DNA of 64,000 nt, taken from contig JAYJMM010000081.1 of assembly GCA_037349105.1 (NCBI GenBank), positions 1,860,001 through 1,924,000 of the forward strand, read 5' to 3'. Below the pieces are notes generated by a model. That model was not told where the DNA came from. It saw only the letters and a program-made list of their open reading frames with translations, and searched no databases. Shown here one piece after another: positions 31,236 through 41,299 of the stretch; position 1 is the stretch's first letter, and every line of letters starts with the position of its first letter. The position numbers and the translations under genes are program-made. Source of the stretch: Limnomonas spitsbergensis. Lineage: Eukaryota; Chlorophyta; Chlorophyceae; Chlamydomonadales.

Positions 31236-33160
31236 TCAAAGCTCGGCCGCGTGGGCGCCCAACTGTTCAGAAGGGAGAGAAGAAGACACTGAAAGGAAGA
31301 GGGTGGACAGGAACAAAAGGAGAGGCCGGGAAGGCAGAGAGGACAAGTCCGACACCAGAGTTCCACCAGAGACTAGCCCTAACAAAGCTTCTGAGAAAAG
31401 AAAAGTCCACAAAAGCAAGCGTATCCCACCCCTGCTTGGCCGCGAGGGCGCCCCACTGATCAGAAGGGAGAAGAGAAGAAACTAAAAAGGGGGCAAACAA
31501 CAACAAAAAGAAAGGACCAAAAGGGAAGGCCAGAAAGGCAAACGACACCGGCGCCTCAGAATCCCTGGACACTAATGAACCCTCAACAATGCCCACAGCA
31601 CAGTCCACAAAAGCAAGTGCATCCCACCTCTGCTCAGCCTGGTACAGCTGCTGGTGGAAGTTAGAGGCAACGCCCGGAGGACCTGCCCACCCCCGCTCCC
31701 GTAACTGCTCCCTAACACTAGGGCACTGGAAGCACACATGTCGCACATCCTCCACCTGCTCGCTTTTCTTGCCCAACACCGCTGGCAGGAGCGTGCCTCT
31801 CGCCGCTGACCGTTGCGCCGTCCTCTGGTATCGCGCCGAGCCGCAGTCGCAAATTTATGCGCATACAAGCACACTCCCTTTGGCTAGTGCGGCTCTTGGC
31901 TTGCGCCAGCACGGCACCCGCCGTGGACTGGAACCAGGCGCGGTAGGTCGCCGCTGATCTGTGCTCAGTGTTAGGGTCCCTGGGGTCCCCACCGCCGCTG
32001 GCGTCCAGCCGTGCTTGCTCGTAGGCTGCGTCAAGGAGTGCCAACACCTCTGTGACGGGTAGGCGCTGTAGGGCAGCTGCTGCCTCGCGCAAGGTGGGGG
32101 TGGCTGCCCCCCGCTCCAGCTCCTCTAATGCACCCAGCAGATCAGAGCACCACGTGCGGCCGCCAGTGCCCTGGCTGACTGCAAGCTGCATATCTGCTGC
32201 CATGGCTTGAGCCATGAGAGGGCTGTATTGCTGTGCCGCCGGTGCCAGCGCTGCATTGTAGATGTAGAGGATATGGGTCCACCAGTCTCGCTGTAGTGGC
32301 TGGAGCTGGAGCTCTCTCAAGACAACTCCCCAACTGGCAGCTGATGCAGGTAGCCCCACAGCCTGGCGTAGGTGCTGAAGCAAGCTGGACTGCATTTTGC
32401 TAGAGAGACATTGCCGCGGCCGAATGTGGCTGGTGGCCCACACCACGTCGCCGTAGTTGGCCGCATGCGCTGCGTACACAGCTGCCAACCTGATGCGGGT
32501 TGGAAGATGGTGCCTTAGGCCCACCTTGGCTGCCATGCGGCGAACGCGGTGCAGCGCGGCAGCCAAAGGCGCCTCTCTACCCTCCATAGCCTTCTTCAGG
32601 CCGCCGCTTTCGTGCTGATTGATGCCCAAGAACTTCAATTCTTGGACACGCTTCAACACGGCACGGTCATGGCCATAAACGCAAACATGGGCTAGCTGTC
32701 GGCGCTTCGCTGCTAAGCGGCTGCCAAACTCCATGATCTATGTCTCACTGGCATTGACTTGAAACTGTTTATGTGCCGCATACTCATATAAGGCATCAAG
32801 CATGCGTTGCAGCCCTGCTGGGGTGCGGGCTAGCAGGAGAGGTCGTCCGCATACAGCAGGCAGCGTAGCTGTCGCCCCGCCTGCAGCTCAATGCCCTCTG
32901 CCGGGCACTTGGCTGCGAGCATGGCCGGCAGGTCACTGAGGTAAAGGCTAAAGAGCAGGGGGCTCAGGGGGCAGCCCTGCTTGATGCCTCTGGTGCAAGG
33001 CACAGGACCAGTGCGCTTGTGGCCGTCAGTGAGCTTGTAAACTGCAACGGCATACAGCGCTTAAACCGCACGTAACAGGCATGTGAAGATGCTCGCATAA
33101 ATGCCGCCACAGCTGCTCCTGGGGCACGCTGTCATAGGCCTTTGTGTCTAGTTTGTGAAC
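31236..33160 (-). pseudogene. Decayed non-LTR retrotransposon reverse transcriptase
   Basis: Minus-strand pieces read as RT: LDTKAYDSVP near 33155-33125, GIKQGCPLSPLLFSLYLSDL near 33000-32940, then LLYADDLS (catalytic YADD) near 32860. A frame break follows YADDLS, a stop lies at about 32735, and a 338-codon frame at 32734-31718 carries the thumb/connection region. Another break near 31790 shifts into a frame with a Cys-rich end (EQVEDVRHVCFQCPS), typical of the zinc-knuckle-like C-terminus of such elements. The 3' part contains an internal duplication (WDALAFVD / WDTLAFVD) and ends in the TGTAA-bearing tail at about 31205-31268. 5'-truncated and inactive. Confidence 0.85.
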
Positions 33161-33334
33161 GTTGACCAGTAAATCACCATAAAGCAAACCTCAAGCAAGC
33201 CATGATTCACACACGCATGAAAAGGTCTTTGCAGCTGCAGCGCCGTTTTTGTCTTGAACTTGAGCCTCGTGAAGGTTGGCACCTTCACAAATCCAACTTG
33301 CCCTTTTTTTCTTCTGCCCTGGCCCCTGGCTTGT

Positions 33335-33398
33335 TAGTTAGGCGCCCACGCGTCCGAGCCTTTTTGAGAAGGGCCCAGAGGTGTCACGTCATTGACAA
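33335..33398 (+). repeat. Retroelement tail copy, plus orientation
   Basis: GGCGCCCACGCGTCCGAGCC, TTTTTGAGAAGGGCCCAGAG, GTGTCACGTCATTGAC. It lies just beyond the 5' side of the RT pseudogene and points outward, opposite to the tail at 31205-31268. Confidence 0.85.
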
Positions 33399-33789
33399 AG
33401 TCAACTGTTCAGATCAGAAACAGTTCAGTTTTGTGATTCAAACTTGATAGAGGGCAATATTACAAGGGTACATACAAAAACAAACAGGGCAGGGGTTTGC
33501 AGGGCAGGGATCTGGGCCAAGTATCGTCACTTCCGAAAGTTCTCCAAACAGGGGATAATTGCAAATGTATCAGTGCATACGACAGAATAATTCAGATTCC
33601 GGAGGACAAAAACGTCAGGCACTTTGGACATCTACGGAGGCAACTGTGTTAAATGTCTGAGCCGGGTCAAATCAGACCCACTCGCTGTTACCGTACTACT
33701 GGTATTAAGGTTTACCTGTTGCAACTGCAAGAGTGATCCCACAAACGATGAAGGAATACCGGTATAGCGATATAATTGGAGCCCCAGAC

Positions 33790-34860
33790 AAGCAGACTGG
33801 GGCTCTGAACCCTTCTGAACAGTTGGGTGCCCACACGGCCGAGCCTTGAGCGGGCCCAGAGGTGTAACGTTATTGACCTCTGGGGCTCTGAACCCTTCTG
33901 AACAGTTGGGTGCCCACACGGCCGAGCCTTGAGCGGGCCCAGAGGTGTAACGTTATTGAACTCTGGGGCTCTGGGCCCTTCTGAACAGTTGGGTGCCCAT
34001 GCGGCCGAGCCTTGAGCGGGCCCAGAGGTGTAACGTTATTGACCTCTGGGGCTCTGAACCCTTCTGAACAGTTGGGTGCCCACACGGCCGAGCCTTGAGC
34101 GGGCCCAGAGGTGTAACGTTATTGAACTCTGGGGCTCTGGGCCCTTCTGAACAGTTGGGTACCTACGCGGCCGAGCTTTGAGCGGGCCCAGAGGTGTAAC
34201 GTTATTGACCTCTGGGGCTCTGAACCCTTCTGAACAGTTGGGTGCCCACACGGCCGAGCCTTGAGCGGGCCCAGAGGTGTAACGTTATTGAACTCTGGGG
34301 CTCTGGGCCCTTCTGAACAGTTGGGTGCCCATGCGGCCGAGCCTTGAGCGGGCCCAGAGGTGTAACGTTATTGACCTCTGGGGCTCTGAACCCTTCTGAA
34401 CAGTTGGGTGCCCACACGGCCGAGCCTTGAGCGGGCCCAGAGGTGTAACGTTATTGAACTCTGGGGCTCTGGGCCCTTCTGAACAGTTGGGTGCCTACGC
34501 GGCCGAGCTTTGAGCGGGCCCAGAGGTGTAACGTTATTGACCTCTGGGGCTCTGAACCCTTCTGAACAGTTGGGTGCCCATGCGGCCGAGCTTTGAGCGG
34601 GCCCAGAGGTGTAACGTTATTGACATCTGGGGCTCTGGGCCCTTCTGAACAGTTGGGTACCTACGCGGCCGAGCTTTGAGCGGGCCCAGAGGTGTAACGT
34701 TATTGACCTCTGGGGCTCTGAACCCTTCTGAACAGTTGGGTGCCCATGCGGCCGAGCTTTGAGCGGGCCCAGAGGTGTAACGTTATTGACCTCTGGGGCT
34801 CTGGGCCCTGTGGCCGAGCCACCTTGAGCAGGGCCCAGAGGTGTAACGTCATCGACCTCT
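33790..34860 (+). repeat. 12-unit, 83-bp tandem array of the retroelement tail
   Basis: Units start with CTGAACAGTTGGGTGCCCAC, continue CGGCCGAGCCTTGAGCGGGC and CCAGAGGTGTAACGTTATTG, then ACCTCTGGGGCTCTG. At 33.87-34.48 kb two unit types alternate (GACCTCTGG...GAACCC and GAACTCTGG...GGGCCC), giving a 166-bp dimer period. Every unit holds TGTAA. Preceded (33400-33790) and followed (34861-35380) by unassigned sequence. Confidence 0.95.
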
Positions 34861-35414
34861 GGATCCAGCTCAGAAAGGCTTGGCCCCGTCGGCGCCCAAC
34901 CGTCTTGTCGGACGGGGAAAAGGGAAGCATGGCTGGCACACGTGCTCACAAGTATGGTACCATTTGAACACCCACATCTATAAGCCCCCCAGTTTCCAAA
35001 AGCAATGCAACACATTGATCCGGAGCCATACAGACTGACAGAGATCTCCTCCGGGGCCCCCCAAGCAGGGCAACATGTACTCCAGGCAGGATCCTGCACC
35101 TGCACTGAACAGAAGTGCTAATATGAGTGAAACAGAGCCACAGGCTAGCTGCATCCCAGCTTCCGTCCGTGAGGTCCCGACGCAGCATACCCTGCAGCTT
35201 GGACCATGACGGCTTCCTACCACTAGTCAGGGCAGGAGTTGGGGTTTGGTCCCAACATGGTGGTCAGGGTTTGGCAGCCGCACAGTGCACACAAATGTGT
35301 CGTCTCACTGCCCGAGTGAGCAGCCCGCTATTCCACTTGGAACCGTGCCCACCAGCGCACAAAGCACAGCCCTGCCTCATTATGAGTGGCAGAGTCTTGT
35401 TGCCACCTGGGGCA

Positions 35415-35645
35415 CAGCCCGCCCATGTCCCCGCGAAGGTCCCGCGCAGGAACTTGGATTCTCGCGCCAAGAGTCCGTATAGCTATGGAGGTCCGTTGAC
35501 GGGGCAAGGGACAAAAGTGAAGGCCCGTACATAGATTCATATCGTACTATCCCAGCGTCGGGACCGTGCCCCCCGAAGGCCCCACTGAAGAGCAGCCAAG
35601 TTACTCCATGGAACAGACCTCTGTCCATGGGGCCAATAGCCCTAG
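35415..35645 (-). repeat. Downstream copy of the last exon of the SpoVS-like gene
   Basis: The C-terminal coding region of the gene ending at 35646 (plus strand AGGAACTTGGA, GTCCATTGACGGGGCA) is repeated at 35449-35515 as AGGAACTTGGATTCTCGCGCC and GTCCGTTGACGGGGCAAGGG, with partly matching flanks to about 35640. Confidence 0.75.
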
Positions 35646-38490
35646 CTACAGCGGTCCATTGACGGGGCATGGAACGATATTGAATCGCAGGAACTTGGAC
35701 TCGCGGCCCAGCGTCCTGACCGAGTCCTCCGTGATCCAGCTGGGCACCGTCATCAGGTCCATTTTGAACTTACGCTTGAGGCGCTTGTGCGCATTGACCA
35801 GAGCGGACACAGCGATGAAGATGGCGTTGGCTCCCCCTGCCTTCATGACAGCCTGCGGGTGACGGATTCAGGTGGAGGAAGAAAGAGAGCACGGTAAGGG
35901 GGGGGGCGGGGGTAGCAGTGTGTATCTGGAGGTGGTTGTGCACGTTGACCAGAGCGGACACAGCCATGAAAATGGCGTTGGCACCCCCTGCCTTCATGAA
36001 AGCCTGCGGGTGACGGACTCAGCGGGAGGAAGAAAGAGAGCACGGTAGGGGGGGGGGGGAGGGCAAGCAGTGTCTATCTGGAGGTGGTTGCGCACGTTGA
36101 CCAGAGCGGACACAGCGATAAAAATGGCGTTGGCACCCCTGCCTTCATGACAGCCTGCGGGTTCGGGTTCATGAGGGTTTCGGGTTTGAGAGGCAAAGGC
36201 GCATGGTATGGGAGGACCGCAGTGCTTGCTTTGAGGCGGTTGCGCGCGCTGACCAGAGCAGGCTGGGTGATGGAGATGGCGTTGACACCCCTGCCTTCAT
36301 GACAGCCTGCGGGTGACGGATTCAGGTGGAGGCAACAAAATAGCACGGTAGGGGGGGGAGGGGACAGCAGTATCTATCTGGAGGTGGTGGTGCGCACTGA
36401 CGCGAGCAGGCCAGGTGATGAAGATGGCAGTGATTGGAACCCCTGCCTTCATGACAGCCTGCAGGTGAAGGGTTAAGGAACATCCGTCGCGATAGGAAAT
36501 ATGTTCACTGTCAGCCCCACACTGACCACCAGCGCCCCATTGACCACCTGCCCCCCCCCATTGACCACCAGCCCCCCGTTGACCAACAGCCCCCTTTGCC
36601 AACAAGCCCCCCCATTGACCACCAGCCACCCATTGAACACCAGCCCCCCTTTGCCAACAAGCCCCCCCATTGAACACCAGCCCCCCATTGGCCACCAGGC
36701 CCCATTGACTACCAGCCCCCCTTTGCCGACAAGCCCCCCCATTGACCACCAGCCCCCCATTGACCACCAGCCCCCATTGACCACCAGCCCCCCTTTGCCA
36801 ACAAGCCCCAATTCCTCACTTGTTTGAAACCCGGCTAACGAGCGCAAACAAGAAAGGCACGTGTGCAGTCAGCCAGACCCCTCGTTACTTGACCCCCCTG
36901 AACCCTGAGTCCCTGACCTTGCGCAGAGTCAGCCCCTTTCAGCGTTTCTTTTTCATGACTCAGCTACATGTCAGCCACACTCCGGCCTTCGGCCAGAGGC
37001 CCCGTCTGTGACCCGCCATGCTGCTTTGGCCACCAGCCGTAGGCCGGTCCAGGTTCGCTCCGGATCAGGTCTTTAGCGGCCGCAGGACGGTCTGCATAAG
37101 GTGCATTTGTAGCCTGAAGACGAAACACTGCGGCCCCCTTCTTTCGCTCCCCACCTGTCCCCTGCTCTTGATGATGTGGATGATGGCATTGGCGATCGTG
37201 CTGGCACAGCTGCCACGGCTGACATTGAGATCTGTGGAATCCTGGTCAAGCAGCTCGAAACCCTGAGCAAGGAAGAAGGAGAGAAGGGCAGGTAGTGTAT
37301 CATTGTTCATGTCAAAAATGGCCCGTTTGGACAGGTTATCTCCTGGTGGTCACCAAAGGCTCGATACCGTATATTTGACTTGCCTTCCCTCAGACATTAA
37401 AATACGAATTCTTTAAATGCTGCCCTTGGGGCAAACTGTCATCAAAAACTCTTACTTTCCGACTGAAAACTGGCGTCGACAATTAGTAATTAGGAAATTT
37501 GAGGATCCCTCAACCGCAAACAAAGTTAATTACAAGGGAAGGCAAAGCCAATCTGCGGAAGGGACCCAACTGGACCAGCCTGCGGTGCAATATAACCCCA
37601 CTTCAGTTGCAGGCAGCTCCCCCCCCCCCCCCCCGGCTTCAAGTCCATCTTCAGCAGGGACCCAACTGGACTAGCCTTTACTTCAGCCTGTACTTCAGCC
37701 CACTTCGGCCCACTTCAGCTGCAAGCAATTCCCCCCCCGGATTTCCCCCGACCAGTCTACCTTCGACAGGCCGCCCCACGGCCGCAACAGGCGCGATTGG
37801 GACCAAACCTGGACCAGCCTACAACCGGACGCCAAAGCAGTATGGCCATAATGAGGCTCCAGCCAAAGGAGGGCGTGTAGCTGCCATGTAGCTGAGTAAC
37901 CATAACTCCTACTTAACCTGAAACCTGTCGGCCCACCACAGCCCGCCCCCTCACCGTCGGCCCACCACAGCCCGCCCTCCTCACCGTCGGCTCACCACAG
38001 CCTGCCCCCTCACCGTCGGCCCACCACAGCCCGCCCCTTCAACGTCAGCCCACCACAACCCGCCCCTCACCGTCGGCCCACCACAGCCCGCCCCCTCACC
38101 GTCGGCCCACCACAGCCCGCCCTCCTCACCGTCTGCCCACCACAGCCTGCCCCCACACCTTTGGCAAGCGTGTCTTGAAGACGAGGAAGGCGAAGAGGTT
38201 AGGGTCCTGCACGCCCTCGGCATTCGAACGGTGGACAGGCAGGAACGTCACCTCCTGGTCTTGGCCTTCATTTTGGACATATCTGCGCGCCACCTGCGGG
38301 AACACGAGGAAGCTCAGGCTCAGCAGCGATTCCTTTTTCGCAACTCAGCTACGTGTCTACGCCCCATTTGTGGCCGGCCATGCTGCTTTGGCCACCTGTC
38401 GTAGGCCGGTCCAGGTCAAGCCCCAAGCGGGCCTTCGGCGGCTGCAGGGCAGCCTACCGAGGTGGACTGGTGGCAGGGGAATAAACGGCG

Positions 38491-38530
<40 letters not shown>

Positions 38531-40168
38531 CACGTTTGAAATTTCAGGTTCTGGGCTTCAGGTTCCAGATGTGGCTCAAGACGGGAGGGCATGCAAGCAT
38601 GGCCGCATATTGCTCAGCGCCATGGATTTGTTGGCGCAGTCGTATGATTTGAGGGCATGGATGTCCATGTGCATAGGCGCATAGCTATGTGGGAGTCGTG
38701 TGGTCAGGGGCATGCACACGTGGACACAGTTTCAAAGTTTATTTTTTTGTGACTCGGCTACATTTCAGCTACCTCCCAGCTTCCGGCTGGAGGCACCCTT
38801 TGTGGCCAGCCACGCTGCTTTGGCCACTGGACATTGGCCTGACAAGCTATGATCCCAATCGGGCCTGTGGTGGCTGCAGGGCGGCCTGCTCAAGGTGGCC
38901 TTGTAGCCGAGAATGAAACATTTCACACGTTGCTTATCGCCATCGATTCGCTGGCGCGGCCGGGTGATTTGAGGGCATGCATGCACGGTATGCATGCATG
39001 CATGCATAGCCCCGGGGGATTCGTGGGCTCGCGGGCTTTCATACATGGCCGCCATTCGCGCTCACCGCGATAGACTTGATGGCACGGTTGAGTGATTCGT
39101 GAGTCGCCTCCAGGCGCAGCGCCGTGATAATTGTGTTGGGCATGCGTTGCAGGACCTGAGGAAGGACAGCGGGCAGCTGTTAAGAAGGTTCCAATGCTGG
39201 GATTCATTATATTTATGTTTCTCTTGTCCTGCTCTGCGGGCGGACCCACCCGTGACCGCTCAAGTCTTGAGTGGGACCATGCAGCATGGCAGTATGGCAT
39301 GCCATACCATACGTAGCCAGGCCAGAGGCTCGGTAGGTAACTGAACTGTAGCCGAACACTCAGTTGCAAACCTGCAGGGCAATGAGACAGCTATGCTGCA
39401 GGGCTAAGTACATGGACTCGTGTGATTACCTTGCAGATCGCGCCAGCAGCATTCTTGACATTCGTGTTGGCCTTGATTGTGACCCCGCTGTGGTCCCTTG
39501 AGAAAGTGTTGGATGGAACGGAATGTGCGAGCAACGGAGTTTTCGAGGTTTTGCATGGTGCTGTTGCCGCCTAGGTAGCGTAAATCTCCGGCGAGTCGGA
39601 GACTGGCAATACCTGTCGCTGTAGTCGCTGCTGCAGCGCATACATCGCCCTCTACTGCGGCCACCGTTGCGTTGGTCGGTGGAATTACGCGGCTGGGAAG
39701 CGGCCCAATGATTTTCGTTGACCGTTCGGAGGAGGTGGCGATAGCGGCATCTGTGTCGCAGGTGGTGCTCGATAATGGCAAGCATGCGACCTCTTGCGAC
39801 GGGATGCTGGATGGTGTATCTCGGGCGCTGATGATGATGCGAAAGATGCTCAGTTCGGGCGCGTCCGTAGCTGGACTGCTAGGACTGCATGGGTGGCCTA
39901 CAGCGGTGGCAAGCGGCTTGACGGCATCCGCTCTGTCAGTGGAGGGGATAAAATCGTTTCTATTATTTGACAGGTATCGAAATTGAGAACAACGTGACTA
40001 GATTGCTTACCGAGGCCCTGTGAGGCGCCATGGACCCGGCCCTGTTGAACGCCTTGACACGGATGAGGGCGAATGCACAGGGCTGCCGCTGAACGAGGCG
40101 CTGAATGAAGTCCTGATAGAGGTGCTTCGCATCGAGGGAGCAGCTGTATTTAGCAAAGCTGGAGCCAT
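35646..40168 (-). CDS. Tandem SpoVS-like (Alba-fold) domain protein; N-terminal exons uncertain
   Basis: Secure exons (minus): ...-39430, 39155-39066, 38293-38159, 37262-37155, 36834-36820, 35852-35646; all junctions phase 0. Domain 1: VTIKANTNVKNAAGAICK / VLQRMPN...SLNRAIKSIA / VARRYV...VTFLPV...FLVFKTRLPK. Domain 2: DLNVSRGSCASTIANAIIHI / PGFKQ / AVMKAGGANAIFIAVSALVN, then MDLMTVPSWITEDS. Both follow the SpoVS pattern (LKVSAKS..VAGAL..V, AIGAGALNQAVKA-AIAR, VDL..IPAF). SpoVS is a small bacterial sporulation/septation protein with an Alba-like, probably nucleic-acid-binding fold; a role here is inference. N-terminus: ATG at 40168 opens 52 codons to a GTAAGC donor at 40011 and joins in phase to an open Ser/Thr-rich frame from 39932. 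That frame must change before VTIKA near 39480, and I could not fix the intron. The 158-nt exon is also open in a second frame (HLYQDFIQRLVQRQP...). Confidence 0.72.
35930..36475 (-). repeat. Four upstream copies of the SpoVS-like last-exon acceptor edge
   Basis: The first about 70 nt of exon 35852-35646 with its acceptor (plus strand GACCAGAGCGGACACAGCGA, ATGGCGTTGGC, GCCTTCATGACAGCCTGCGG) recur at about 35948-36010, 36098-36160, 36250-36312 and 36398-36463, roughly 150-bp units. Some copies keep the frame. Confidence 0.9.
36515..36815. repeat. CCCATTGACCACCAGCCCCC minisatellite
   Basis: Irregular 14-, 16- and 28-bp units between the last exon copies and the 15-nt microexon. Gly/Trp-rich minus frames are artefacts. 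Confidence 0.85.
36940..37125. repeat. Dispersed about 170-bp repeat, copy 1 of 3 in SpoVS-like introns
   Basis: Shared blocks: CTTTTTCATGACTCAGCTAC, CGGCC...CATGCTGCTTTGGCCACC, GTAGGCCGGTCCAGGT, GCGGCCGCAGG. Other copies lie at about 38328-38480 and 38738-38925; a short relative is at 50283-50340. Confidence 0.7.
37361..37560. mobile_element. Small TIR element (MITE-like), copy 2
   Basis: Left end TACCGTATATTTGACTTGCC, right end inverted CCGCAGATTGGCTTTGCC. It shares the interior with 26336-26529 and lies in an intron of the SpoVS-like gene. Confidence 0.65.
37561..37915. other. Intron sequence of the SpoVS-like gene
   Basis: Short C-rich direct repeats (GGGACCCAACTGGACTAGCC, ACTTCAGCC) and poly-C tracts. 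No coding signal. Confidence 0.5.
37920..38158 (-). repeat. 29-bp donor-bearing repeat after the 38293-38159 exon
   Basis: Seven to eight units of CCGTCGGCCCACCACAGCCC, GCCCCCTCA. In transcript sense each contains ACG/GTGAGGGGGCGGGC, close to the real donor AAG/GTGTGGGGGCAGGC at 38158. Another case of a donor context repeated into the intron. Confidence 0.85.
38328..38930. repeat. Dispersed repeat copies 2 and 3, with GGCTCA hexamer run
   Basis: Copies of the CATGCTGCTTTGGCCACC repeat at about 38328-38480 and 38738-38925, and a (GGCTCA)n run at about 38493-38528. The intron also holds ATGCATGC runs at 38975-39007. Confidence 0.7.
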
Positions 40169-40350
40169 GTTGTTCCGGCGATTGTATGGCTGAGCTGTTT
40201 GGTCAGTCGGAAGCAGGCCCTAGGTCCCGGTATAAATGATCAACTTCGATACAGTCGTCACCGATACCGGTATCAATACATAAATTTATGTCAAATGAAA
40301 GATACGAGTCAACCTTTCAAATGGCGCACCTCGAGGCACACGTCGACTAA

Positions 40351-41110
40351 GGCTGTGTTTCCATTGGCTGTTTTGACGTCGGGGTGGGTTGCCAGCTAGG
40401 CGCCAGCTGTGCCACCCCGACGAAAACGTTTCTATTGGACGTCGAAACATGACCGGCATTAATACAGTCGACGGTTGGTTTCCCAGACTCATCTGCCCAA
40501 ACTTACCCAAATCCACTTCGGGTCCGAGACCCGAAGTGAGTTTGGGTGACATCCACCCCAAACGCCAGCTGGACAATACTTCGCAGCCTTGTTTTTTTAG
40601 CCCTGTGCTCATTCTCCTGTGTTCATACCGCTGATAAACTCTGATGGTTCGATGGAAGTCGACTGGCTGTCCCGGCACACGGAAGGCCACGTGACGATTT
40701 TCTACCCCGTCGTTGCGTTGCAGCATGCGCGACTGAACCGAAATAAAGCAATAGTATACGTAAGCACCACTGGTTGCTTTGATCTACGTGTTCAAGCTAC
40801 ATAGGTGCAGAAATTTCAAAAGAGCGTTGCCAGCTGCGCACAATGCCAGGACACATGGACAAGCCGATGGCGCGATTCGTTTTGCAGCAGCACAACAAAC
40901 GCGACATAACAACTACTAAGGAATGCTGCGACATTTCGAAAATCTTAGCCTGCGAGGTTCTTGAATGCGAATCGGCCACCCCGGACATGCAATGGAAACG
41001 AAGGCCGGATTTTTCTGTGATGGTCTCCACCTCGGGCTTAAACCTTGGCGCGGACCGAACAAAACCGACCTGCCCAACTGCTCACCTCAAACTCCAACGG
41101 AAACACAGCC
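40351..41110. mobile_element. 760-bp non-autonomous DNA transposon (PIF/Harbinger-like MITE) with TAA target duplication
   Basis: Left end GGCTGTGTTTCCATTGG and the inverted right end GGCTGTGTTTCCGTTGG match at 16 of 17 bases. TAA flanks both sides (40348-40350, 41111-41113). A 3-bp TAA/TTA duplication with GG-starting TIRs is typical of PIF/Harbinger elements. No transposase frame is present. An internal perfect hairpin CACTTCGGGTC-CGA-GACCCGAAGTG sits at about 40517-40541. The element lies 183 bp upstream of the presumed start codon of the SpoVS-like gene. Confidence 0.85.
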
Positions 41111-41299
41111 TAACACGTCGGAATGGAGGGCGGAAGGCTTCCCAAGTATCGAGGCAAACCATGCACCTTCCGTGCAGGTCCGTCAGGGTTTGGGCCAAAA
41201 CGCGTTGACGTTGACTTCCAGATAGTTCCCTCCACGAACAGAGAGCGAATAGATGAGTAACTTATGCAAATCTATGTTGATCTCGGCCACTGTTTGCTG

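Noticed and set aside
39672..39986. Plus-strand 104-codon frame
   Set aside because: Antisense of the open Ser/Thr-rich region of the SpoVS-like gene.
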